DNA of 64,000 nt from Polytrichum commune (taxonomy: Eukaryota; Streptophyta; Polytrichopsida; Polytrichales; Polytrichaceae): assembly GCA_950295325.1 (NCBI GenBank), contig OX485808.1, positions 33,999,180 through 34,063,179 on the forward strand, given 5' to 3'. A program made the translations under genes and the position numbers. Of this stretch, positions 1 through 12,407 are shown one piece after another. Every line of letters begins with the position of its first letter. The first letter of the stretch is position 1. Under the pieces are notes generated by a model that did no database searches, had not been told where the DNA came from, and was given only the letters and a program-made list of their open reading frames with translations.

Positions 1-1547
1 ATATCGTGTTGACCTTTCAAGCATGTCCTCTTACATCCATTGTCATTGCTACGCATGTACACATGAATTCCGTACGAGATCGTTATGTACATGCACTACA
101 TGAGATTTTTCTTTGACAACTAGAACCTTGTGGCAATTTTGATTTAGAATTTTGTTACAATTTAATTTTTATTATAGTTTTATTTCAATTTCAATTCGAT
201 TTTTTTTAGAATGATGGTTTTTTAAAAGAAGATTGAGGATTCTCTTATTTTATTTTATTTTATTTTTTCATCCACAAATTAATCCACAATCATCAGGTTG
301 CATAACTTTTATATTTGACATCTCAAACTATGATGTAGTAGGTGAGTTTGTTTTCAAAACAAGATATCCTAGTGAGTAACTAACAAAATATGATAATTAG
401 TTATAAGCATATGGAACATTGTAGTCAAGTTTCAAATACAAATTAGTATTTTTAAATTTTTATAATGCAATTGGTAGACAACTTGATTTTGAGGAGGAAG
501 TACAACAATAAAGATTAAAGTCAAGCTCCCAAGAAAGAATCAAGCATCCATGAGAACAAATTTTGAAAATCTTTAGCAATAGCATGTGTAAAACCTTTGC
601 TCTTCATATAAAACCGTTGACAATTTGAGTAGATGTTCTCTTCATGTTAATATAATATTGTACAAAATTATATTGTACTGTGCATGGACCGACAATATGA
701 GATATTTCTTTGACAACACTCTAGATAAATCTAGAGAACTGAATTGAACATCCTCATGCCAATATATTAGTAAATGCAGTTGAATGCCAAGTGTCATGAG
801 GTGACACTTAACCTAAAGTTGTTAATCATCAATGTCACCTAGCATACACCTCAAAATAGGATAAGTGACACTATTACACATGAGGTTCTTTTTGCAATTG
901 ATTTTTTTTAATTTGTGCCCAAAAAAAACATTATTACACATGTGACACTAAATACCATAAACGGTGTAGTATGATCCCGAGCATGTAAATCTATGTTACA
1001 AGCCATAATGTCACCATCTGATCAACAAAATATGAACTTATGCGATCACCGTTTAACATGAGTGCCTCAAACCCATGTTGTATTGCATATTAGGATTTTT
1101 ATTTTTTATTTAAAAAAAAACAACCGCTAGACTCTTGTGTATTCAAACTTCCATCTCTAAGTGTAGTCTTTCTATACTTCCTTGTTTTGTCCAAGTTCAA
1201 TTTGGAAAAACTCCTCACATTAACTTTGATATTTGTTCCCGGATCAAAATGTTGTGTTGAAAGCACCTTGAGCAAATTTTCAACTTTTGATTTTGATTTT
1301 TAAGTTTGATTTTAAAACAACTCATTAACAACAAACCCGATATGTATATTTGAATAGTTTGATTATGAGGTGAGCCAAGGGGTCACCATGTCATGTTAGG
1401 GTCGAGGGTTAACTATTGACATCTTATTTGATTCCAAGTGGGTCTCAAAATAATGTCTTTTTGGGAGAGATATTTTATGTCATACTTCTCATGACATTCT
1501 CCACATCAATGAGAATTGTAAGTTGATAGGTAATTATCATCATGTAA
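1..1547. other. Intergenic, AT-rich, no gene seen
   Basis: No open frame here resembles a known protein. The only structure I can support is a partial copy of a dispersed repeat at about 780-967, listed separately. The rest is AT-rich sequence with short homopolymer runs. Confidence 0.6.
780..967. repeat. Partial copy of repeat family H
   Basis: The stretch runs from a CCAAGTGTCATGAGG-like start to GTGACACTAAATACCAT. It resembles the right-hand third of the element at 13539-14032, which shares CCAAGTGTCACGGGG and ATACTAAATACCAT in the same order. It looks like a truncated copy of that TIR element. Confidence 0.5.
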
Positions 1548-1548
1548 G

Positions 1549-2241
1549 GCCTCTTTAATGTAAAGAGATTGAGAGCTTGAAGAAAGGTACATTTTCATTG
1601 GCAGGACCTCTGAGTGATGCTTGTTCAGTCAACTCCACTTTCCCACTTGTGAATTCCACTTGAGAGCTTGATGTTGGGCTCTTCAACTTTATTGTGGGCT
1701 TACAACTCTTAGATTGCACCTTGATGGATCTCACTTGAAACAACTATGACAAGCTCTTGGTCAAAACCTCCAACTGACTCATGGAGGTCACATACAAATG
1801 TCAAGAGCTCATGCTCTCATTTTGTGGGTCCAATGCGCTTCCAAACATTTTTATTGGCTCCCCCCCCCCCCCCCCCCTTGGTAGGATGCTTTAAGCATGC
1901 CCAATTCACACTTGCTCACACTATTGAAGGATTGGGGATTGGGCCAATTCTCAATAATACGAGCTTGAGTGAAAGCTTGTCAAATCCATACATAGGTTGC
2001 AAGGTCAAGCTCTCAACTCAAGCTCTAGTGCAATGGGATTTTTCGTAGTCATTCCACATGGGATCCATCAAGGCGCCATCTAATTGTTGTAAGCATGTTA
2101 ATGCATATAATGATCAAGCTCTCCAATTGAAATCTCAAGTTTAAAGTGGAGTTCAGTAAACAAACATGTCTGAGAGGCTCCCCACCAATGAGATGGATCC
2201 CTTCTTCAAGCTCTCAACCTCTCTATTGTAAAGGGGTCTTC
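1549..2241. mobile_element. Long-TIR element, family I
   Basis: Both ends carry the same sequence in opposite orientation for roughly 90 bp with scattered mismatches: GAGAGCTTGAAGAA near 1571 has its inverse, TTCTTCAAGCTCTC, near 2202, and CAACTCCACTTT near 1630 has its inverse near 2144. The interior has no recognisable protein and holds a run of 19 C at 1860-1878. It is most likely a non-autonomous DNA element. No clear target duplication was found, so the outer limits are approximate. Related partial copies lie at about 2560-2770 and 44521-44760. Confidence 0.6.
1860..1878. repeat. Poly-C run (19)
   Basis: An uninterrupted run of C lies inside the family I element. Sequencing length error is likely in such a run. 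Confidence 0.9.
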
Positions 2242-4132
2242 TTTGCACCAAATCTCTAGTTGACAACCCAAACTTGCATTTTTGAGAGTTTCATACTTGA
2301 ATTAGACAAGCTTTCATTGCCTAGAGCTCAAATTATTGAGAGCCTAGCAAATCCTGAAGCTCTAAGTAGTTTGAGCAAGTGTAAAGCAACCATGTTCAAA
2401 GCGAGGTATCAAGGGAGGAAAGGTTCTAAACAAAGGGGAATTCATGACAAACTAAGACATCCTTGGAAGCTTGTTGAGATGGGGCCCATGAAACGAGAGC
2501 TCTTACCTCAACATTTAGAGAGACCTTTATGAGGTAGGTTAGCACTTTGACCAAGAGTTTGTACAAAATAACAGAGAATCTATTGTATTTGTCCACATGG
2601 GATCCATGGAGACACCATCTAAGCGTTTTATACCCAATAGAATGTTAAAGCTCTCAAGTTCACAACTCTAGTGTAAAGTGGGCTTGAGTGAACAATCATG
2701 ACTAAAAACCCTAATGGAAACGCTCCTTAATTTAAGCTTTCAAACTCTATAAGGTGAAGGGGTGAGCGCAAGCACGTGCTACCCAACGGCCATAGATAAC
2801 ATAATGACCATTAGGAAGGAATTATCAAAGTAGTAAAAATATAAATCTCAGGCTTACATCCATGCGGCTAGAATAAGGATTGTTGTCATTGATATCCATC
2901 AAAACATTTTGAAAGTGTTTTCCTTCATTCAAAAACTACAATTAGATGATGTTGAGCTTTGTTTTGATTGGCTAACATTACGAGTTTCATAAGTTAATGG
3001 AAAAAGGCAAAAGTTATCATCTTGCTAAGAAAGTTTCCATTGAATCCTTCGAACATTTCTTCCTAGCATTTGCTTTGAGGCTTAAAGTTGCCCATAAAGT
3101 CCCTCAAAGAGAGATGAGAACATGGGTTTGATAATTCTTGAGAAAACTTCTTATTAATAGCTAGTTAGCTCGTTGTATATTGGAGCTTATTTGAAAGTTG
3201 AGAGCAAATTTTGGGACCTCCTCTTTGCACCTTGAGAGAATTTTAAGATCTAAAATAGGTTATACACATGGGGCCCGCTGTCCTAAATCCCATTTCGGCC
3301 TATGCAAGGCTAGGTTGGCCCACCCATCCTAATAGGACAAGCTAAAAACCCAGTTTTCAATAGCTTGGCGCCACTCTTTTGTGTATGATAATTTTAGCAT
3401 TAAGAAAAATTAGGTGACTTTGTGTTAATTCTCATAAACTTAAGGTTAGTGTAAATGGTTTCATTTACAAACAACTATTTTCCAGTGAAATATGATAGTG
3501 AGCTCTTGAATGGTTTGACCCAACAAATATGAGAATTACCAGGCCAAGAACTTCAAAAGAGGCCCTCGGCAACATGATAGGCAGCCGATGAACAATTTTG
3601 ATTATAATGAAGACACAAGCATGCCATTGTACCTTCAAAGCCTCAAAAGCTAATGCTCACAATAAATTTTGAACAGACTAGTGTAGACACTATATCCTTG
3701 TTACTTTCTTCATCTACTAAATTCAATAGCAATTAAGGATTCCAACTACTTCAAGGTCCATTAAGCAAAATTAATTGGTAATTTTCATCCTCGTGTGAGC
3801 TAGGTGGAAATAAAATTTATGACTTCAAAGTGCAAGAGAAAAACATGAAGAAACAAATCGTCTTTAAGAAAATGTATTTAAAAAATGCTCCCAAACACTT
3901 TTTAAATTTCTAAGGCGTTTAGTTTAAGGGTCAAACAAATTATCCAGTTCACTATAAAAGTATATATATATATACACTGAATGGTACACTGTTGTATTGT
4001 ACCTCCTTCAGATAACACTCATACCCCTGACATCAGACAACAAATCATAACATTCTTACAAGACCCATAGAATCCCTTGCATTTCAACTAAAGTGGGCAT
4101 GAAACATCGCCAAAGCTTGCAAACCAGCTGAA
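2242..4132. other. Intergenic downstream of CRY
   Basis: No protein-coding gene was recognised. About 2560-2770 resembles family I (CACATGGGATCCAT and CTCTAGTGTAAAGTGG motifs). A short TA repeat lies at about 3960-3975. Confidence 0.5.
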
Positions 4133-4138
4133 TTTATT
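4133..4138 (-). terminator. Candidate poly(A) signal of CRY
   Basis: TTTATT on the plus strand reads AATAAA on the minus strand, about 175 bp downstream of the cryptochrome stop codon. This spacing is reasonable for a plant 3' UTR. It is a motif match only. Confidence 0.4.
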
Positions 4139-4311
4139 CCAAACCTTGATACCTATGCCGCCGCACATGGTAGTTTGGTGACAAGTAGGGATCTTAAAAG
4201 AAGAAAGAGGCCTACTGATGCTATATAATGAACTTGAAGAATTGTGTACAAATCAATCATTTGGGCACATGGGTCAAACACCTCAGAGCACATATGTTGG
4301 ATCCCATGGCC

Positions 4312-7300
4312 TCAACTTTCACTCTGCACAGAAGCATGTACATGCCTTCTTGACAAAATCCCTCGGCGCATTTCAGGTACAACTGGGACAAGACCTTCAG
4401 ATAATCGATGCACAGTCTGCCGAGTATGTGATTGAGACCAGACAGGAACAGTCCCACCAGCACTTTCAGAGTGCCCTGCAGCGAAGCTAGAATCTGCAGT
4501 TGAGTCCAAATCAAAATCCACAGCTGTTGCGTTAGGCCAGGCAAATGGGTGTCCCACTACAGGCACTTGTACATTGTGCCATACAACAAGAGTCGCAGGA
4601 CTCTCTGCACGAACCGCCTCTGTCTGAGATGTAGTGGGAGGTGGACTTTCTTCAACAAACTCCTCCGTCACTGGAGTGTTCTTGTGCATTATGGATGCAT
4701 GGGCATCCAATTGTGATTGAGTGGGCATGTTGGGCACTAACTGGTCTCGTCGAGAACTATTGGATGATACTTCTCTTTCCTTGTGTACAAGAACCCTGTG
4801 TACATGCATTCTCCCATGCATAGGGCCCCCTGTGCCAGTGACTTCAATAGTCTCTTCCATGTCACATGGAGAAGAAGCTTTAATTGCTTCTTCTCTCTCC
4901 CACATCTCTGCAAGTGAGGCCTGAAGTCGTTCCCTGGCAGTTCCAATGTCTACAATGGGTCGTGGGTAGTTAATTCCCAGCTCAATACCTGCAGCCCGTA
5001 GCGCACCAGGTGGAGCATCCCAAGGATGATGAATCCACTCCGTTGGTAGTCTAGAAAGTTCTGGCAACCACCGTCTGACATAATCTCCCTTTGGATCAAA
5101 CCTATATCCTTCAATCTGTTCAAAAGAACCCACCACTATCAGCAAGTACTACGCTGACCACCAGGATGATACTTTATCACTGATAACATGCTGGATTGAA
5201 AACTGAAGTACTGAAGTTAGGTTTCATTCAAGACTATGACCTTTCTAAGTAAGAGGTTTGCTCACCTATTACTCCTACGTATAAGAACACCACAAGATTT
5301 CCTACATCGATCAACGTGCTTTCCATCAATGAATAGGGAGAACAGACTGCTAGTTGCAGATGAACCAGTTAAGGTTGAGAAATAACCAATTCAAGTTCAA
5401 GACTTCAAGAAAATTACAGATCGTTTTAGAGGAATCTATGGAATATATCTCAATTTAAAACAGAAAAACTGAAAGAGCACGACATGTAACCAGTTGGACG
5501 TGGAAACACCAGCATCTTGACAGATTGTGCCCAAAAATCTCCCTGGCCACTGCTACCCTTACTATATTTCCATAAACTCGGAACACTCGACCTATTCAAA
5601 AATTTCGGTGCTATATCCAAGAACCTGGCCTATCGGAGTTCCTGGCAAAGAAAGTGAACTATAACAAACAAAAACTTAATGCTTTATGCAAGTTAAGAAC
5701 AAACTCAATGCTGCATACCTGAGGGTTCTCGATCCGATCTAACTCATGGCCATCTGGCAAGCTCCCAGAAATGTATTGCCAACCAAGAACATCACATTCC
5801 AAGTCAGCATCCAAAAGAGTATCCCAGAAATACTTCACTCCCCATCTCCACGGCAGCTGCAGAAACTTCACACTAAAACTTGATACCACTACACGTATCC
5901 TATTGTGGAACCAGCCAGTGGCCCACAGCTCCCTCATACCAGCATCCACCAATGGATAACCTGTGCGTCCTTGTCTCCATGCCTTGAAGTAACCTTCATC
6001 CACCCGCCATGGGAAAGACTTCAAGTTGGAAAGAAGTGATTTCTCATGAGTAAAGGGGAAATGGAAACTAAGGTATCTAGAGTATTCTCGAAACCCTATC
6101 GATCTCAAGAACATGTTCACGCTTTCCTCCCCAGCTGCATTTCCTTCTCGCGCCCATGTAATTTGTCTCATGCGCACCTCATGGAATAGTTTTCGCACAC
6201 TCAATTCTCCAAAATGTAAGTGAGGGGACAGAAGGGAGGTACTGGCACTATCTACCTTTTGCCTCTCTGTGGCATAGCTAGTCAGAGGTCCCCATGAAAA
6301 AGAATCCAAGGCTCTGTTTGCATAGATCCACCCAGGACACCATGCACGAGCAAGAAGTTCATTGCTGCCTTTCTCAAACTCATCTTCCAAACCAAGCTCC
6401 TCCAGTGAAAGGCTTTGCAGTTTTCCTGCCACAAGAACAGAAAACCATCAGAACATGCACTATAGAAAGATCAGCAGGGTTTGTATTCCATATGTCACAT
6501 GGCCAAAATACACCACAAAAGCAATTTTCAAGCCCAGCTTAGTGAAGGAAGAGGAAAACACCTTCCAAAATTCTGAAAATAGACATTGTTACTAAAGAGA
6601 TGTCAAATGTGCACCCCATCCCAAATAGCTCTGCATTTCAGCCTTGCCAAAAGTATACATATTTGAAGCATCATAATCATTAAACAGACAATGAACAAAA
6701 CTAACATCCTCTCCTTCCAGGTCAGACTCACATACCTATAGGCCCAACCAACCGCTTGGGAGGTAGAAGAGGTGATTCAGGCTCAAAAGACATGTTCATG
6801 CACTTCTTCCAAAATGCATCGTATGTGGTGAACGCCTGTCCCTCATCATCATAAATCTCCCAGGGCTCATACAGCAAGTCGCCATTGAAAGTGCGGACCG
6901 TAATTCCATGTTGCGCTAACCCCTGTTTTACTTGATGATCCCTTACGAGAGACACAGGGTCTGCAATGAGCAAAGCCAATACTTTTGAGAATATTTTACA
7001 TCGTCAAAACGTCACACCATCACCACCATGTTATCATCTTGCAAAATTGCAACACAATGCATGAATTGCTCCACATCCCTTCTCAAAGAAATAGCGAATA
7101 AACGCCAGTATTCATACTACATATCCTCTGCTTTTCCTGCCTTGTCCATAATAAGAATTATTGGAGTACTCATGTCACGATAGATTGCTAACGCTGCCAT
7201 TCCAGGTTGGCAGAACAAACTAATCTGCAAAACTCCATCCTAGGCAGCGGAAGGCACTCACCATAGAGATGATTGTAAAACACCTGAGTGGCACCTGTGG

Positions 7301-7568
7301 CCTGAACAATCTCTAGAAGCACGCTCAGTGAATCGTGCGATTTCCTGATAACTAGAGGAGAGCCCAAATTCTTGAGAGAAGCCTCTAACTGTCGTAAGCT
7401 CTGTTTCAACCACCATCGTGACACTCGCCCTGGACGGAACTGGCCATCCTCCGCAGGAGCCCATATATACACTGGAACCACGGATCCTGCTCGAGCGGCA
7501 GCAATAAGTGCAGGATTGTCTTCCAACCGAAGGTCGCGTCTGAACCAGAGTATAGTACAAGTAGCCAT
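4312..7568 (-). CDS. CRY: Plant cryptochrome, blue-light receptor (4 exons)
   Basis: Minus-strand exons are 7568-7262, 6960-6736, 6425-5719 and 5115-4312. All introns are GT-AG, phases agree, and the sum is 680 codons plus TGA, close to the size of plant CRY1. The start is the ATG of MATCTILWFRRDLRLEDNPA, because the photolyase-type domain begins right there; in-frame codons upstream lack similarity. Residues 1-178 form the photolyase-like alpha/beta domain and about 179-490 the FAD-binding domain. The electron-transfer tryptophans are W317 (SFPW), W370 (LPWRW) and W393 (LGWQYI), and the aspartate next to the flavin is D389. The C-terminal tail has the plant DAS elements: DQLVP at 537-541, acidic EEFVEES at 564-570 and STADSS at 618-623, followed by GGTVPVWS at 633-640. 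It should act as a flavoprotein photoreceptor signalling in nucleus and cytoplasm. CRY1 versus CRY2 type cannot be decided. It appears intact. Confidence 0.95.
5341..5550 (-). repeat. Family A repeat in CRY intron 3
   Basis: This copy lies inside the 603-bp third intron of the cryptochrome gene. It shares with other copies GATGAACCAGTT, a conserved stretch around GATCGTTTTAGAGGAAT, then ACATGTAACCAGTTGGAC and GCCCAAAAATCTCC, in the same order and spacing. It is a diverged copy of a roughly 190-bp dispersed repeat built around CCGGTT-like cores. Confidence 0.75.
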
Positions 7569-8660
7569 CCTTAGACTGCCTGCAATTCCAGATGATGTCC
7601 TGCTTGCGTATAAACTCGCATTTTCCTTTCGTCGAATGTTGCAACTCCTAAGCCCGTGCACTACTTGCCACCATTTCCTCTCCACTTCTGTCTCACAGGG
7701 AATTCACATGTTTCGAGCCTACGTTCCCCCGCTTTGATGCTGGATGGTGGCAAGTATCTTGCCTAGAACACTACTCCTACTCCTAACCTCTTTTCGAAAG
7801 AAAAGGCATTCTGCTCAGCATTATTCCGAACCAAGTTTGGCTGCTCACATAAGCTCTAATTTCCCCTGCCTGCTAGGTATGGTCATGAATCTTCCTTACC
7901 ACACCCATACACTTGGACAAAGCAACCTGTTCCATTTCCTTTCCTGCATCCGTCCATTATAGTTCCCTCCCACACTCCCAAGGATCTAGAAAATCAGCAC
8001 TCCACAGACCCGACCCCCCCACCCCACACACACCCCCACTCAAACACCGTCCGCGATTCCCAGCCTCCACAAAAACCTAGAAACCCCCGCCCCGCACTCC
8101 CGCTCCGCCGCACTCTCCTCGCGCACGGCCACAGCCATTGCCGCTACAAAACTCCTCCCAGACACCACCGCCACACCTCACAGCCCTCACTCACCCACCC
8201 AACCAACCGAATCAACTTACCAAACCCTGTCTAGGTAACACAAACACCCCCCTCCCCCCCATGGCCATTCCACGACGGAATATGGTCGTTCCTGGGGAGC
8301 AGAGAAGCTCAAAAAGCCGTGTAAAAAGCTGGCACAGGTCACGATCCGGCTGCGGCTAGTGGCCGTAGCGACGAAGGGAGCGAGTGAGGGCGAAAGCAGC
8401 CGCAGACGGTGGTCGAAGGGGCGTCCCCCTCGTCGTTCCTCCTCCTCCTCCTCGTCTGCTGCCGCGCCATGGCTCGCACTACTCTCTTCTCTTCTCGGCC
8501 GCTAACTCGCGCGGAGGTGCGAGATGGGTTGGCTTCACCGCGGCTGGGGTTGGGTGACCGGGAATCGAGTGGGCGTGGGACCCGCGCACGCCCACTTGAA
8601 CCTAATCCTGAAGCCTTTTTAGGTGTAGTGGCGGAGTTGCCATGTCACATAATTTCTTGA
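7569..8660 (-). promoter_or_regulatory. GC-rich 5' region of CRY
   Basis: From about 7970 to 8640 the sequence becomes markedly richer in G+C and CpG than any neighbouring DNA, with C-rich tracts on the plus strand. It ends just before a MITE at 8738. This is the position expected for the promoter and 5' UTR of the minus-strand cryptochrome gene. I could not place the transcription start, and a 5' UTR intron is possible. Small open frames here are not convincing genes. Confidence 0.55.
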
Positions 8661-8737
8661 CACGTGGACACTTCCAATGCTTTTTACCTAGTGATATTTT
8701 AATATTCATGGGTGGTCTCGGTCCGGTCCTTGTCGAA

Positions 8738-9243
8738 GGGCCACTTCACGCCATGCGAGACTGAGAGCCCGTGACCATGACACTTCGAGCACTCTCGTGG
8801 GTGGAAAAGTCGGAGCCGGTCCAAGTTCGCTTCACACTATGCTTGAGGGGTGAGTGGGCGTGTGAATGTGAGATGGATGTAAAAGTCTGCATGGATTCCT
8901 ATGTGGCATCGAATGGATCATGTTTCATGGTTACTTGGGTTGTTTTTGAAAACCGTCTCTTGGAGGTAGGTCTAACACAAAACCGGGAGACCATGGTCCT
9001 CTGAACGCTCACAACCGTTGGTTTATTCTATTTTATCATGTGTGAGGACCCGCATGAATAGAAATTCACTGAAGTAAGCATTTGGTTGAGGGCGCAGTCA
9101 CATATGACTTCACAGTGCACTGGAGAATCCGTGACCACACTACATGATTTTGGAGGTGTCTTGGGACGGCCTTTGGACACTTTCTTTTGGGCTCTCACGA
9201 TTTCATGGTCAAGGCTCTTGGCTCGTGTGTGAAGTGGCGGCCC
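8738..9243. mobile_element. Tourist-like MITE, family B copy 1
   Basis: A non-coding element of 506 bp begins GGGCCACTTCAC and ends GTGAAGTGGCGGCCC, followed by TTA. The inside matches copies at 52333, 55012 and 56793 (GAGACTGAGAGCCCGTGACC near the left end, GCTCTTGGCTCGTGTGTGAAG near the right). TTA/TCA target duplications at the other copies point to the PIF/Harbinger superfamily. At this copy the left flank is GAA instead of TTA, and flanking DNA on both sides is itself inverted (see findings). Confidence 0.85.
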
Positions 9244-10260
9244 TTAGACAAGGACCAAATTGAGATCACTCATGAATACAAATACCTTGGGATTGATTTT
9301 TTATTCACACGGTTACTTTGAGCTATCTAGTAAAAGGTGAGGAATCGCATGTAAGAAAGTCTTGATGGGGACTTTAAGGAAAGAAGCGGTCGTCAACGTC
9401 ACATGTTGGGAACTCATATGTCACCTACTCAAGGTTTTAGTGCTTCCTACTTTCACGTATGGCACCAGAATTTGGGGAGGCAACTTGAAAAACTCTTGTT
9501 GGAAAGTCTTTGAGAAGGGCATGAAGGTGCATATGATGTCTTACGTCAAAGTGTGTTTTTCAACTATCGATCATATCTTCCTGGCCGAATTCGGAGAACT
9601 TCTCATGTAATTATACGCACTCAAGCTTACTATGGGCTCTCAACAATGACTCGCCCACCTATCCCCTCTTGGTTGGTTAGTAAAGCAACCTCACTATCCC
9701 GACACATGGCGGAATAAGGATTTAATACTTGGTACAAATCGACAATCGTGTGGAAGACGTCATGGTATTTATCTCATTGGGAAACTCATGACAACCCAAC
9801 CACATCAAAAACAACATATGTTGATATCAAGGAGGGTTTTCTTGCTAAAGAGTGGAACTCTTTCCATCTCTCTAGGATGAAACTAGATTACCTCCACCTC
9901 AAGGATTTTCTTAAATACAATGTGAATTGTACTTGAAGCAACCATTGACTCCACCACAATGCAAGATCGTTGTTGCCTACTGCACCTTGAACCATAGACT
10001 TGCCATTGAAATTGGACAACAGATGATTATCCATGTCTCTAGAGATACTAGACTATGCCACTCTCACTCCTATATTGCAGTTGAAAACGAGGTACATTCC
10101 GTGTTGGAATGTCCCCTATACAACCCCATTAGAGATACGTTCCCATCACTATTTGAGAACGCATTTCCAAGGAGCCTCGAGTCTTTCTTTTCAATTAGAC
10201 CAACAAGTCAGCATTAGCCTCTATCTCACAAAGGCTACCGCACTCCGCTACTCTACATAG
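9244..10260 (+). pseudogene. LINE (non-LTR) ORF2 relic
   Basis: Conceptual translation in shifting frames gives EITHEYKYLGIDF at the start, LKVLVLPTFTYGTRIWGG near 9435-9480, and VLECPLYNPIRDTFPSLFEN near 10090-10160. This order (post-palm YKYLGI segment, then a thumb-like segment with YG..IWG, then the cysteine-containing C-terminal region with a CPLY..IR motif) is typical of plant LINE ORF2 proteins after the catalytic core. The relic has several frameshifts and stops (for example after the GELLM segment near 9608). The catalytic reverse transcriptase part is absent, cut off at the MITE at 8738-9243. Confidence 0.75.
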
Positions 10261-10405
10261 TTAACTAGTTTAAAACCATCACGATGTACTTTCGGTCCCA
10301 TTAGCTTTTTCGCCTTAAAAATCATTTACATTTCATCCCAGTATACGGCATTGCAGTCAACTTGGAAATTCTTTAAGTAAGTTAGATAAGGCCTTCTTCT
10401 TATTA

Positions 10406-10600
10406 AGGTATGGTATGTGGCTGTTTTTTGGTTTGTTTTTCAAGTTCCCCAACTTCTACCGGTGAGGTTCATACAACAAAACTTGCGTTGCATTAGCCAA
10501 TCTATGATGAACCATTTGCAAAAACTAGATTAAAAATCAGACCTCCCGTGATATAATTATGGTTATCGGAAATGCTTGTTTGTTGATTTCACGGATGCAA
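10406..10600 (+). repeat. Family F repeat, copy 1 (partial)
   Basis: The stretch contains CAACTTCTACCGGTGAGGTTCA, CAACAAAACTTGCGTTGCATTAG and ATGGTTATCGGAAATGC, shared in order with copies at 51771, 53696 and 54071 and, inverted, at 49300 and 49976. It is truncated on the right. Confidence 0.7.
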
Positions 10601-11913
10601 TGGGCAAGATAGCACATGCATAAAATAGTCTATAGTACTATGCACTACGGGTGGTGATGACTTGATTCGGTTGTTGCTCCAAAATTTTTAAACAATTGCC
10701 TATTTATTGCAACATGTTGGGTCAACGGTGCAAAGATGACCCAAGACATTCATTCGTACTATGTACATATGCAATGAGCCAGGTTGACTCAAGCCCAAAC
10801 GAATGTTCTACAATGAGATTGGACCATGTGCTCAAATGTGTTAACCATTATAGGCTTGAATGTTATCACAGTTGAGAGGGTCTATGTTTTGATCAATTAT
10901 TTGTATGTGAACCTTGATTCCAAAAAGGGCACCCACATGGAGGAAGCATGTGGGCGATTACAAATCAATACGTGGATATTTGCCCATAATGAGTATGGAA
11001 AATTTCTCCCAAATATGTTCGTCATCGTAATACTTGTAAATTATGCTTAAGAATCAAAATAATGGTTGTGTGCACACATTAAGGAAGCAACTTTCATTTA
11101 ACATGGTTTCTTCTTTGTGCTCACTGCAAAATAGAAATGATGGCAACCTACAGTTGGCGTGAATGAGAGACTCTTCGCCTTTGAGCAAAACTACACACTC
11201 AACTGTTGAAGGATGAAGGCCTATCACTCATTGTAATCGTAAGTTTGCACTCAAACCATGTGGTCAGGGAACACTTTGCTTTTGACATTACATGGATCCC
11301 TTGATTAATTATTCCTTGCCGTCTTGTTGATTTTTTCTGGCATAAGAAATGGCTACTTGTGCTAATGAATCAAGTTTTGATAGGGACCCAACAACAAAGA
11401 AGAGAGTAGAAGAATCTCCTTATTCCAACATCTTTTGAAAATATCAAACGGCCACCAAGTTTAAGTTTTAATGTCGAGACTACCATTTATACGATTGTTT
11501 CAAAAATGGACAATGGGATGGATGATTTATCTTGGTTCAAAAGCACTTTGATGCACAATATTGAGATTCTATACAAGCAAGTGCCTATTGTCATTCAACT
11601 TAATTGCCAATTGATCCGACCTTGTGGTGTTGACCGTTAAAGCCATCATAGTTTTCAATGCCGTTTCCGTGTCTCTCCCGTACAAGTTTAAAGTGGTAGC
11701 CATTTACTTCAACACATTGCTCAACCACCGCAGTCCATATAAGGTGTATGTGCCTATTGTGGCCACTTCCTTTGTGGTCTTGTTGTATTGTTGCATTTTT
11801 GTGTAAATGGTGTTAAGCAATTCAAAAATGTCAATATGGAAGAATGTCACAAACAAATCACAAGTGGATTTCATCAACAATAGTTGTGAATGATCAAACT
11901 TGGGATTTCATCC
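10601..11913. other. Intergenic, no gene seen
   Basis: Only short open frames without recognisable similarity were found. About 10735-10925 (GAGATTGGACCATGTGCTCAAA) resembles stretches near 12740, 14190 and 62735, suggesting an old dispersed repeat. Confidence 0.5.
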
Positions 11914-12407
11914 TGGGGTGGCAACTCAAACAAATAATTACATGGGGCTCGTCCAAAAATTTCACAAAGGCATAGATTATGTACACATAATTGTACCTGT
12001 AATATAGATCGTGTTTCAAATAATCTACAACTTTCAACTATTGAAGAGGGGTTGAAGAGTTTCAAAAGAGAAGCCTTTGAGAGAAGTCGGGAAGAGAGTT
12101 AGGGTTAGGGCTTACAAGCCAAAATAATCTATATTATCTTCAAATTTGTGTAGATTGTATAATTAGTAATTAGGTATGATGGAGACCGAGTTATGGACTA
12201 GCCCCATGTCCAAGAGAAAGTCCATATTATTTTCAAATTATTCATGTATTATAATACATAGACATGTTCAAATCAAAAAATTATTACGTATTATGGATGG
12301 TCTCAATGTGCATTGCATCACTCCATTCTAAGTTCTATAATAATTTTTCTTTGGTATGAATATACATGGATAATATGGATGGATTATTTGTTTGAGTTGC
12401 CACCCCA
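11914..12407. mobile_element. TIR element, family J
   Basis: The ends are inverse copies: TGGGGTGGCAACTCAAACAA at 11914 and its inverse ending in TTGCCACCCCA at 12407, with about 25 bp nearly identical. Subterminal ATGGGGCTCGTCC and its inverse-like GACTAGCCCCAT lie inside. The 494-bp interior does not encode a recognisable protein. A convincing target duplication was not seen, so the superfamily is open. Confidence 0.75.

Noticed and set aside
7188-7737. Several open frames on both strands over the first cryptochrome exon, including a longer N-terminal extension of the CRY frame
   Set aside because: They are shadows of the true exon. The residues upstream of MATCTILWF show no similarity to the family and the photolyase domain begins at that methionine.
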